Shown piece after piece: positions 16,723-24,339 of a stretch of DNA of 64,000 bases. The stretch lies in contig NZ_BMZA01000002.1 in assembly GCF_014652555.1 (NCBI RefSeq), forward strand, positions 186,001 to 250,000. Reading direction: 5' to 3'. The position numbers and the translations under genes were made by a program. How positions within the stretch are numbered: the first letter of the stretch is position 1; each line of letters opens with the position of its first letter. The stretch is from Novosphingobium colocasiae. GTDB taxonomy: Bacteria; Pseudomonadota; Alphaproteobacteria; Sphingomonadales; Sphingomonadaceae. The notes beneath the pieces are model-generated. The model saw only the letters and a program-made list of their open reading frames with translations. It did no database searches and was not told the DNA's origin.

Positions 16723-17892
16723 ATGAAAATCCTGCATGTCGCACAGAAACTGCCGGGCGGCCCGGCCAGCTATCTGGGAGAGATATTGCCGTACCAGCAG
16801 GCGCTGTTTGGTGCCGGCAACGTTCTCGTCAGCGGCTGCGAGGCAGAGCTCAATCATGTTGCCGATTTTCCGGGTTCCGATTTTCGTCCGTTCCGTTCAT
16901 CATCGCGCAGTCCCCGTCACCTGCTTGATTTCATGACCGAAACGATGGCTGTCATCCGCCGCGATCGGCCGGATCTGGTCCATCTTCACAGCAGCTTTTC
17001 GGGCTTGCTGCGCTATCCGATTTCAAGGCTGCCCGATAACGTGCGGCCCGCAGTGGTCTATTGCCCGCATGGCTGGGCCTTCAATATCGCCACCAACGGT
17101 TTGCGCCGGCGGTTGTATGCGTTGGTTGAGCGGACACTGGCAGGCAAGTCCGACGCGACGATCGTGATCTCGCGTTTCGAGCATGCGACGGCGATCGCCA
17201 AAAGGTTGCCCGCAGGGAATATGCACGTGGTACGCAACGGCATTGCCGAGACGCCGCCGTCAATTGTGCCCCCACCGGTGCCGTTCGACCCGGCGAAGAT
17301 CAATCTGCTGTTTATCGGGCGTCTTGATCGTCAGAAGGGCTTCGACGTGCTTCGCGAGGCGATGATGCGGATTGCCGATGCGCCGGTGCACCTCCACATG
17401 CTCGGGGCCAACGTGGTCGACGGGGATGGGGCCGGCGTCGGCGATATGGACAATCTGACCATGCATGGCTGGATTCCCCGGCGCGAGGTGTTCGGGTTCA
17501 TCAATGCTGCCGACGCGGTGGTGATGCCGTCGCGGTGGGAAGGCTTCGGGCTGGCTGCGATCGAGGCCATGCGCCAGGGCAAGCCGGTCATTGCCAGCCA
17601 GGTCGATGCCTTGCCCGAGGTGATCGGCGATGCCGGATTTTTCGTGCCCCCAGCAGACCCGGTGATGCTGGCGCAGACCCTTGCTGCGCTGGATCGGCCG
17701 ATGCTGGCACGACTTGGCGAGAAGGCGCGTGGGCGGTTCGTGGCGAACTTCACCGCCGAGCGCCTCAACCGCGAACTGTTCGAGGTCTATCGCGCCGCGC
17801 TTGCGGCCCGTTACGGCCCCGGTCTGGGCCCGGTCCCGCCGCTGGTCCCGGCGGATCGCCAGCCGATGGCCGAAGCGCGCAAGATCGCCTGA
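16723..17892 (+). CDS. Glycosyltransferase family 4
   Basis: A 389-residue retaining GT-B enzyme. The N-terminal half begins MKILHVAQKLPGGPASYL, LLFIGRLDRQKGFDVL starts the donor domain, and SRWEGFGLAAIEAMRQGKPVI contains the E-x7-E pair (Glu273, Glu281). It should add a sugar on the cytoplasmic face of the inner membrane. The stop is followed directly by the ATG of the NeuA-KdsC fusion, so the two are co-translated. A TGTTGCAAGA sequence, one base off the palindrome upstream of the export lipoprotein, sits at 16668-16677 just before this gene. Confidence 0.9.
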   Translation: MKILHVAQKLPGGPASYLGEILPYQQALFGAGNVLVSGCEAELNHVADFPGSDFRPFRSSSRSPRHLLDFMTETMAVIRRDRPDLVHLHSSFSGLLRYPISRLPDNVRPAVVYCPHGWAFNIATNGLRRRLYALVERTLAGKSDATIVISRFEHATAIAKRLPAGNMHVVRNGIAETPPSIVPPPVPFDPAKINLLFIGRLDRQKGFDVLREAMMRIADAPVHLHMLGANVVDGDGAGVGDMDNLTMHGWIPRREVFGFINAADAVVMPSRWEGFGLAAIEAMRQGKPVIASQVDALPEVIGDAGFFVPPADPVMLAQTLAALDRPMLARLGEKARGRFVANFTAERLNRELFEVYRAALAARYGPGLGPVPPLVPADRQPMAEARKIA

Positions 17893-19077
17893 ATGGAATC
17901 GCTCGCAATAATCCCCGCGCGCGGCGGGTCCAAGGGAATTCCGCGCAAGAACGTGGCGATGCTGCTGGACAAGCCGCTGATCGCGCACACCATCCAGGCT
18001 GCTCGCGACGCCGCCCGGGTTACGCGCGTGGTGGTATCCACCGATGATCCCGAGATCGCGCAAGTCAGCCGCGCTTATGGTGCCGAAGTGGTCATGCGCC
18101 CGGACGAACTGGCGGGAGACATGGCCCGATCCGAAGATGCGTTGCTCCATGTGCTGGAGCGTCTTGCGGTGGCCGAAGGGTATGCGCCCGATCTGGTCGT
18201 TTTTCTCCAGTGCACATCGCCGCTAACCAGCGCGGAGGATATTGACGGGACGATCGCCAGCCTGATCGAACAGGGGGCCGATACCGCGCACAGCGTCATC
18301 CCGTTCCACTACTTCCTGTGGCGTGAGGGAGCGGGTGGCGCGGATGGCATCAATCATGACAAGTCGTTCCGATTGATGCGCCAGCAGCGCGAGCCGGAAT
18401 ATCTGGAAACCGGGTCAGTCTACGTCATGCGCACGGAGGGGTTTCTGAACGCCCGGTTCCGGTTTTTCGGCCGCACCGCGATGAACGCGATCCCGGTCGA
18501 TCACTGGCAGGAGATTGACGAGCCGGTCGATTTCCAGATCGCCGCAGAGCGCATGGCCCGGTTGCGCCGACGCGACCGCAGCGCAGGTCTGCCGCGCCCG
18601 TTGCGCGCGCTGGTGATGGATTTCGATGGCGTCCACACCGATGACCGGGTCCTGGTCAGCACCAGCGGCGAGGAGGCGGTGGCCTGTTCGCGCGCCGATG
18701 GCATGGGCATCGAACTGTTGCGCAAGGCGGGGCTGGCGATGACCGTCATCTCCAAGGAGCGCAATGCAGTGGTGGCGGCACGTTGTGCCAAGCTGCAGAT
18801 CGATTGCACGCACGGGGTGGAGGACAAGCTGCCGCTGATGCTCGCATGGCTGGCGCAACGCGGCGTCACTCCCGCCGAGGCGATTTATGTCGGCAACGAT
18901 ATCAACGATCTGGCCTGCATGGCGGCGGTGGGCTGTGCCGTCGCGCCGGCCGATGCGCACCCGGCGGCGCTGGCGCAGGCGGGCATTGTGCTGTCGGTTG
19001 GCGGCGGCAAGGGCGCACTGCGCGAACTGGCGGAGATGATCCTCGACGCCGGCGTGCTGAGCGCTGCACCGGCATGA
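17893..19077 (+). CDS. Bifunctional CMP-nonulosonate cytidylyltransferase / KdsC-like HAD phosphatase
   Basis: A 394-residue fusion. Residues 1 to about 230 are a NeuA domain: LAIIPARGGSKGIPRKNVAML, VVSTDDPEIA, FLQCTSPLTSAEDI, ending PVDHWQEIDEPVDFQ. Residues 235-394 are a KdsC-type HAD phosphatase: MDFDGVHTDD with nucleophile Asp243 and Asp245, then VISKERN and YVGNDINDL. The same order of domains occurs in animal CMP-sialic acid synthetases and some bacterial ones. An intact phosphatase suggests that a nonulosonate 9-phosphate (or KDO 8-phosphate-like compound) is dephosphorylated and then activated with CTP. It lies 14 bases before the sialyltransferase-like gene. Confidence 0.87.
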   Translation: MESLAIIPARGGSKGIPRKNVAMLLDKPLIAHTIQAARDAARVTRVVVSTDDPEIAQVSRAYGAEVVMRPDELAGDMARSEDALLHVLERLAVAEGYAPDLVVFLQCTSPLTSAEDIDGTIASLIEQGADTAHSVIPFHYFLWREGAGGADGINHDKSFRLMRQQREPEYLETGSVYVMRTEGFLNARFRFFGRTAMNAIPVDHWQEIDEPVDFQIAAERMARLRRRDRSAGLPRPLRALVMDFDGVHTDDRVLVSTSGEEAVACSRADGMGIELLRKAGLAMTVISKERNAVVAARCAKLQIDCTHGVEDKLPLMLAWLAQRGVTPAEAIYVGNDINDLACMAAVGCAVAPADAHPAALAQAGIVLSVGGGKGALRELAEMILDAGVLSAAPA

Positions 19078-19090
19078 CCCGCCTGCCTGC

Positions 19091-20032
19091 ATGACCCGCA
19101 TCGCCGCGCTGCCCCGCTCCTCACTTCATCTGGCCTTTCTGGCCCATAACGCTCCCCCGCTCGACCATGTGCTCTATCGCGATGCCCGATTGGCCGACGC
19201 GATTGAGGCGGCCTATCCGGGCAAGGGCATCTACCTCGGCCGCGAAGGGAGGTTGCCGCGCCGGCCGCTGGCGGCATGGCGGCAAATTCGCGCTAACCGG
19301 GCTTACTACAAGGCGGTGCGCGGCCAGGTGGAGCCGCTGGCGCTGGACAGGCTGATCCTGTTCCTGGAGGCCGAACCGCTGGAACTGTCGATCCAGCACT
19401 GGTTCGAGGGCGAGCTGGAACTGTGGGAAGAAGGCCTGTCGCACTACGTCGATCTGACCAGCCCCGTTTGGTATGGCGCGCGCGGGCTGATCCAGATCGC
19501 TTCGGGGTTCTATCCGCGTGGTGCCATGTATCGCCGCGCCGATCGTTCGCGGTTCACCGTGAAAGACCGGTATGACAAGGGCGGGCTGAGCCTGCCGCTG
19601 CCAACGCGCGCGCCGCCGCAGGATGCAGTGTGCTTCGTGGGTTCGCCGCTGGTGGAGGACGGCCTGATCAGCCGCGGCCGGCTGGTGCAGGGGCTTCGCA
19701 CGATCGCGGCAGTCTCTCCTTACCCGATCCGCTATCTGCCCCACCCGCGGGAGGACCTTGCAGCGCTACGGGCGGCGCTGGCGCTGTGTCCCGGAGCGTC
19801 CCTGGCGGCAGAACCGTTCGGCATCGGACCGCACGCGGCCGCGCACGGCTACCGTGCCTTCGTGGCCCCGGTATCGACCGCGCTGCTCGATCTGGGGGCC
19901 TATTCCGATTCGCTGTTCGTGCCGGCGCTGTTCGGGCAGGCGCGCATGCACCGGGCACTGTCGGGCTGGGAGCACAACCCGGTGGCAACTGCAGGCGGGC
20001 CAGATGATCTAGAGCGGTTCTTCGCCCGGTAG
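19091..20032 (+). CDS. Sialyltransferase-like glycosyltransferase (GT52/polysialyltransferase type)
   Basis: A 313-residue soluble protein carrying the three sites that define bacterial GT38/GT52/GT80 sialyltransferases: a D/E-D/E-G motif (WEEGLSHY, Glu113-Glu114-Gly115), an HP motif (RYLPHPRED, His218-Pro219) and a C-terminal Ser/Thr site (APVSTALLDL, 262-264). In characterised members the first supplies the catalytic base and the other two bind the CMP moiety. Together with the NeuA-KdsC fusion 14 bases upstream this indicates transfer of a CMP-activated nonulosonic acid. Linkage and acceptor are unknown. It could alternatively use CMP-KDO. The gene converges with the pyruvyl transferase. 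Confidence 0.78.
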   Translation: MTRIAALPRSSLHLAFLAHNAPPLDHVLYRDARLADAIEAAYPGKGIYLGREGRLPRRPLAAWRQIRANRAYYKAVRGQVEPLALDRLILFLEAEPLELSIQHWFEGELELWEEGLSHYVDLTSPVWYGARGLIQIASGFYPRGAMYRRADRSRFTVKDRYDKGGLSLPLPTRAPPQDAVCFVGSPLVEDGLISRGRLVQGLRTIAAVSPYPIRYLPHPREDLAALRAALALCPGASLAAEPFGIGPHAAAHGYRAFVAPVSTALLDLGAYSDSLFVPALFGQARMHRALSGWEHNPVATAGGPDDLERFFAR

Positions 20033-20042
20033 CGCGGGCGCG

Positions 20043-21350
20043 CTATGCGAAATGCGGGGCGCAGAGGCGCAGGTTTTCAGCCATCAGGGTCCATAGCCGG
20101 TCCTGCTCTGCATGGATCACCTGCCGGGTGGCGGCCGGATCGACGATCACCGCTTCCATCCCGGCGATCAGGGCATCGCGAAAGCCCGGGGTGCGGATAT
20201 CGACGCCCCATTGGGTCTGGCCGATATCTTCCAGGAAGTAGTTCATCTTGGGATGGGAGGAGAGGGTGAAGATCATGCCTCCCAGCCCGAACGGCGCCAT
20301 CTGGCCGTGGCCGCGCATGCCGATGGTCAGATCGACGCCCTGGTAGAAGGCGAGGATGGCCGGCAGCCGGGCGTGGGCTATATCCACCACGTCGAACGAC
20401 AGCCCGGCATTACGCAGCAACGGCAGGAAGAACCGGTCACGCGGATCATGGAGCGCCACGGTCACGCGCCAGCCTTGGCTGGCGAGATGGCGCGCGGCAT
20501 CGGCGATTTCGGCCACGCATTCCTCGACCTTGCCGTTGAACCGGCGCTCGGCCCGGTCATAGGCGAGGTTGATCGACAAATGCCGGCCCGCCGTTTCGCC
20601 CGACTGGGCATATTGTGGCAACAGCTTGCCCAGCACCGTCGTCGGGCAGGGCTGGAAGCGCAGCTTGGCGGCCAGATCGTCGGGCAGATGCGCGGCGAGC
20701 GAGCGGATCGAGCCGGTGTTGCGCAGCCCGACGAATGCCGCACGCGACACCGTTTCGGTCACATGCTCGGCGAACTTCTGGGCGAAGGCGGACTGGCCGT
20801 GGAAGGTGTTATAGCCGACCGCGCTCAGCACCAGCGGTACTTCCAGCCGCTTGAGATCGGCCAGCGCGATATTCCATTGCCAGCCCGACTGGCTGGCGCT
20901 CACCGAATCGGGAATGATCAGCCCGCCGCCGCCGACCAGCACGGCCTTGGCATGCCGGTTGATCCGATCGACATCGGCGGGGCGCACGGCGGAGCGGACC
21001 GGCAGCTTGATCCAGTCCTGCTTGCCCAGATGGCTTTCGAACAGCAGCCGGGTGGCGGCGAACAGCGCGGTATCACCGGCATTTCCGTTGCGATGCACGC
21101 CATAATGCACCACCGCGCCGCGCTGCGGCGACAGGCGGCGATAAGCGGCCAACCGAGCGCGTTCGAGCAAGGCGCTGCCGGCGCGCGGGGCGAAGCCGGC
21201 CGGATCGCTCAGCAAGGATTTCAAAGTCTTGAGAAACAATGTGCGTTGAGCCTGCTGAAAAACCTGTCCGGTGACGTGCCCGATCGAACCGGCACCACCG
21301 GCGCTGACATGCCCCAGTCCACCGGCCGAGGTCCAGCGAAATTGGTGCAT
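20043..21350 (-). CDS. Polysaccharide pyruvyl transferase family protein
   Basis: A protein of about 435 residues. VHRNGNAGDTALF is the N-terminal G-N-GD signature, AVLVGGGGLI the central glycine motif and GMRGHGQMAPFGLG the C-terminal motif of the family that transfers pyruvate from PEP to make ketals on polysaccharides. This adds negative charge to the polymer. The start is uncertain: the open frame runs to 21458, and I chose the ATG at 21350 because further upstream it overlaps the divergent methyltransferase region; later starts are also possible since similarity begins near the FLKTLKSLL segment. Confidence 0.85.
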   Translation of the reverse strand: MHQFRWTSAGGLGHVSAGGAGSIGHVTGQVFQQAQRTLFLKTLKSLLSDPAGFAPRAGSALLERARLAAYRRLSPQRGAVVHYGVHRNGNAGDTALFAATRLLFESHLGKQDWIKLPVRSAVRPADVDRINRHAKAVLVGGGGLIIPDSVSASQSGWQWNIALADLKRLEVPLVLSAVGYNTFHGQSAFAQKFAEHVTETVSRAAFVGLRNTGSIRSLAAHLPDDLAAKLRFQPCPTTVLGKLLPQYAQSGETAGRHLSINLAYDRAERRFNGKVEECVAEIADAARHLASQGWRVTVALHDPRDRFFLPLLRNAGLSFDVVDIAHARLPAILAFYQGVDLTIGMRGHGQMAPFGLGGMIFTLSSHPKMNYFLEDIGQTQWGVDIRTPGFRDALIAGMEAVIVDPAATRQVIHAEQDRLWTLMAENLRLCAPHFA

Positions 21351-21457
21351 TGCGGCGAGAGTGCGTCTATCGGTTGCCAGGTTCGCCGGACCTACGCATA
21401 ACTGCGGCGCTGGCCCGGCCGGTTCCAGCCCCCAATTCTTCGGCAAGGATGCCCCCA

Positions 21458-22153
21458 TTGCAAGAAACCCGATATGCGGACGGCACTTACCTGGAGAACA
21501 ACCCGACCTGGCATGAAGAGGATTCGGTCCAGAAAGTGATGTGGATCGAGCGGTTCCTGCGCAAGAACCGGATCACGCCGCGCACGATCGCCGAAGTGGG
21601 ATGCGGGGCCGGGGGCATTCTGGCGGGGATGCAGCAGCACTTTCCGCAGGCGCGCCTGTACGGTTACGAAATTTCGCCGCAAGCTTATGCCATCGCCCAG
21701 GCCAAGGCCAACGACAGCCTGCAGATACACTATCAGGATATCCTGCAAGTCGATCACGAGCCGTTCGATCTGCTGATGGCGATCGACGTGTTCGAACATG
21801 TGCCCGACTATCTCGATTTTATCACCCGGCTGCGGGATCGTGCGCAGTACAAGCTGTTTCACGTCCCGCTCGACCTGTCGGTGCGGATGCTGCTGCAGCC
21901 CCGCATTTTCACCGATATCCGCGCCGATCTGGGTCATTTGCACTATTTCAACAAGACTACCACGCTCGATACCCTGACCTACTGCGGGTACGAGATCGTC
22001 GATCACGCCTATACCTACTGGTCGCTCGACTATCCTAGCCTGTCTTTGAAGAGCCGGCTGGCGAAGATCCCGCGAAGGCTCTTCGCCCGCGTCGCGCCCG
22101 ATCTGGCGATGTCGGTGCTGGGCGGCGGGTCGATGCTGGTGCTCACGCGATAG
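21458..22153 (+). CDS. Class I SAM-dependent methyltransferase
   Basis: A 231-residue methyltransferase. IAEVGCGAGGIL (about 44-55) is the SAM-binding motif I, YGYEISPQA the acidic loop, and DLLMAIDVFEHV motif IV. YADGTYLENNPTWHEEDS near the N-terminus is typical of polysaccharide-locus methyltransferases. I chose a TTG start because AAGGA lies eight bases upstream; the ATG nine bases earlier is too close to that site. It probably O-methylates a sugar or a nonulosonate. A leftward pyruvyl transferase lies on the other side. Confidence 0.82.
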   Translation: MQETRYADGTYLENNPTWHEEDSVQKVMWIERFLRKNRITPRTIAEVGCGAGGILAGMQQHFPQARLYGYEISPQAYAIAQAKANDSLQIHYQDILQVDHEPFDLLMAIDVFEHVPDYLDFITRLRDRAQYKLFHVPLDLSVRMLLQPRIFTDIRADLGHLHYFNKTTTLDTLTYCGYEIVDHAYTYWSLDYPSLSLKSRLAKIPRRLFARVAPDLAMSVLGGGSMLVLTR

Positions 22154-22349
22154 GGCAGGGGCAAAGCGGCTCCCGCGCGTGTTGCGAAGCGGGATCAAAA
22201 TGCTTGTGGAACAGGTGCTTCGTACAAGGTATAAGGTGGCCTTGGTATGTGTCATTTCGCACATGCAGCACGAAAGCGTTTGACTCGCGCCCGACCCCGG
22301 TCAAGGGTTACAGCACGTTCACCGGGCATCGCAGGCGCTGCCGACACAC

Positions 22350-23255
22350 ATGACGGGGAGTTCCCAGTTGACGACCGTGAAGATCATCGCCGAAGTCGGC
22401 TGCAATCACAAAGGCGATATGGAAATCGCCAAGGAACATATCCGCGTGGCCGCGATCTACGCCAAAGCCGATGTCGTGAAGTTCCAGAAGCGCAACAACC
22501 GCGAATTGCTGACGCCCGAACAGTACGCCGCGCCGCATCCCAATGCCGCGAATTCCTATGGCGATACGTATGGCGCACATCGGGAATTCCTGGAATTCAC
22601 CGTGGACCAGCACCGCGAGCTCAAGGCCGAGTGCGAAGCTAACGGCATCATCTATTCGACGTCGGTCTGGGACACCACTTCGGCGCGCGAGATCGCTTCG
22701 ATCAACCCGGTGCTGATCAAGGTCCCTTCGGCCTGCAACCTGCATTTCGACATGCTGGCGGTGCTGGCGGACGAATATGATGGCGAAATCCACCTGTCGT
22801 TCGGCATGACCACGCATGAAGAGGAAGAGGCGATCGTCCGCTTCTTCGAACAGCGCGGCCGCGCGGGCGATCTGGTGATCTATTCCTGCACCTCGGGTTA
22901 TCCGGTGGCGTTCGAAGACATCTGCCTGGGCGAAATCACCCGGTTGAAAGAATCCTTCGAACATCGCGTCAAGGCCATCGGCTTTTCCGGCCATCACCTC
23001 GGCATCGCTGCCGATGTGGCGGCGCTGGCGATGGGCGCGGTCTGGGTCGAACGCCACTTCACGCTGGACCGGACCTGGAAGGGCACCGACCATGCTGCCT
23101 CGCTCGAACCGGACGGCCTGCGCCGCCTGTGCCGCGATCTGCGCAATGTCGAGAAGGCGCTCGCCAGCAAGGCGATGGAAGTGCTGCCGGTGGAGCAGGT
23201 GCAGCGTGACAAGCTGAAATGGCGCAACGCCGAAGTGATCATCCCCACCCAGTAA
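22350..23255 (+). CDS. NeuB-like nonulosonic acid synthase lacking the SAF domain
   Basis: A 301-residue TIM-barrel synthase that condenses PEP with an aldose or aldose phosphate. IIAEVGCNHKGDMEIAKEHI, VVKFQKR, YSTSVWDTTSAREI, IGFSGHHLGIAADVAALAMG and VERHFTLDRTWKGTDHAASL match NeuB/LegI/PseI. The usual C-terminal antifreeze-like SAF domain (about 60 residues) is absent: the protein ends soon after the barrel. In sialic acid synthases that domain caps the partner subunit's active site, so the substrate or the assembly may differ. A TTG at 22368 with GGGGAG seven bases before it is an alternative start. No NeuC-like epimerase is present in the window. Confidence 0.85.
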   Translation: MTGSSQLTTVKIIAEVGCNHKGDMEIAKEHIRVAAIYAKADVVKFQKRNNRELLTPEQYAAPHPNAANSYGDTYGAHREFLEFTVDQHRELKAECEANGIIYSTSVWDTTSAREIASINPVLIKVPSACNLHFDMLAVLADEYDGEIHLSFGMTTHEEEEAIVRFFEQRGRAGDLVIYSCTSGYPVAFEDICLGEITRLKESFEHRVKAIGFSGHHLGIAADVAALAMGAVWVERHFTLDRTWKGTDHAASLEPDGLRRLCRDLRNVEKALASKAMEVLPVEQVQRDKLKWRNAEVIIPTQ

Positions 23256-23301
23256 AGCGCAGCGCGGTGGGGGACGATCGACGGGCATTGCTGGCCATGC
23301 G

Positions 23302-24339
23302 ATGACCAGCCGCGTCGACCCTTCCCCTCCCGTTCGCAGCTTGGGGCGCGAGGTCGGGATCGATGCGCTGCGGATCATCGCGGCGCTGGCGGTGGTGCTG
23401 ATCCACGTTCACTACGAACTGGTACCCGGGGCAGCGCTGCAACCCTGGCTGCGCGCGCCCGCGCGGTTCGCGGTGCCGACCTTTTTTGCGCTTTCGGGCT
23501 ATTTCCTTTCGGACAGCCACGGGCTGCCGAACGGCGCGGCCCGGCGCATACCGCGCATCGTCCGGATATTCGCACTCGCCTGCCTGCTCTATCTGCCTTT
23601 CGCGCTGATCCAGCACCGGGCGTTCGACCCGCTTTCCCTGCTGACGGCAGGGACGTGGCTGCACTTGTGGTTCCTGCCCGCGCTGGCCGTGGGGCTGGCC
23701 GGCGCAGACTTGGTTGCCCGCTTGCCCGCGCCGAAGGTGTGGTTCTGGTTGCTGAGCGCGGGCCTGCTGGCGGGGTTGATGATCAGCGATGCGACGTCGA
23801 TCCTGGCCGGCTCGACCGATGAGGCGGCGCGCCGGACGGTGGTGATCTTCCGCTTTCTGCAGGCGCTGCCGATGCTGTGGATCGGGTTCCGGCTCGCTAG
23901 GGCGAATATGGCGTTTCGCACCGGCTTGCTGGCCTTTCTGGGCGGCGTCATGCTGCTGGTGGCGCAACTGCTGTGGTATCGCGGGCAAGGCGTGATCGAC
24001 GCCAATCCCGAATTCCCGGTCGGCGTTCTGCCGATCACCATCGGCCTGATCGCGATGGCCCGCCATGCCTCGGCCAGCCTCGATGCAAAGCCGCTTCTGG
24101 CGCAACTCGGCGGCCGTCTGACGCTGCCGCTCTATCTGCTCCACCCGATGGCGATCGTCGTCCTGGACCGTGCCTGCATGGCGCTGCACGGTCGGTCAGA
24201 CCTGATGGTCTGGGCCGAAACGGTGCTGCTGGGTCCCGCCATGCTGGCAGGATTGTGGCTGCTTGACCGGTACGCGCCGAAGGCGGTGGATGCGCTGAAC
24301 GGCTCTTTCACCCGCACCCGACCTGCGCCGGTCACTTGA
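23302..24339 (+). CDS. Acyltransferase family 3 membrane protein
   Basis: A 345-residue inner-membrane O-acyltransferase with about ten hydrophobic segments. VGIDALRIIAALAVVLIHVHY carries the first-helix histidine of the family, followed by FFALSGYFLSDS in place of the usual F-x-SGF. It would transfer an acetyl or other acyl group onto a sugar of the repeat unit. It has no SGNH domain. The 3' end overlaps the convergent acyltransferase gene by 8 bases. Confidence 0.85.
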   Translation: MTSRVDPSPPVRSLGREVGIDALRIIAALAVVLIHVHYELVPGAALQPWLRAPARFAVPTFFALSGYFLSDSHGLPNGAARRIPRIVRIFALACLLYLPFALIQHRAFDPLSLLTAGTWLHLWFLPALAVGLAGADLVARLPAPKVWFWLLSAGLLAGLMISDATSILAGSTDEAARRTVVIFRFLQALPMLWIGFRLARANMAFRTGLLAFLGGVMLLVAQLLWYRGQGVIDANPEFPVGVLPITIGLIAMARHASASLDAKPLLAQLGGRLTLPLYLLHPMAIVVLDRACMALHGRSDLMVWAETVLLGPAMLAGLWLLDRYAPKAVDALNGSFTRTRPAPVT

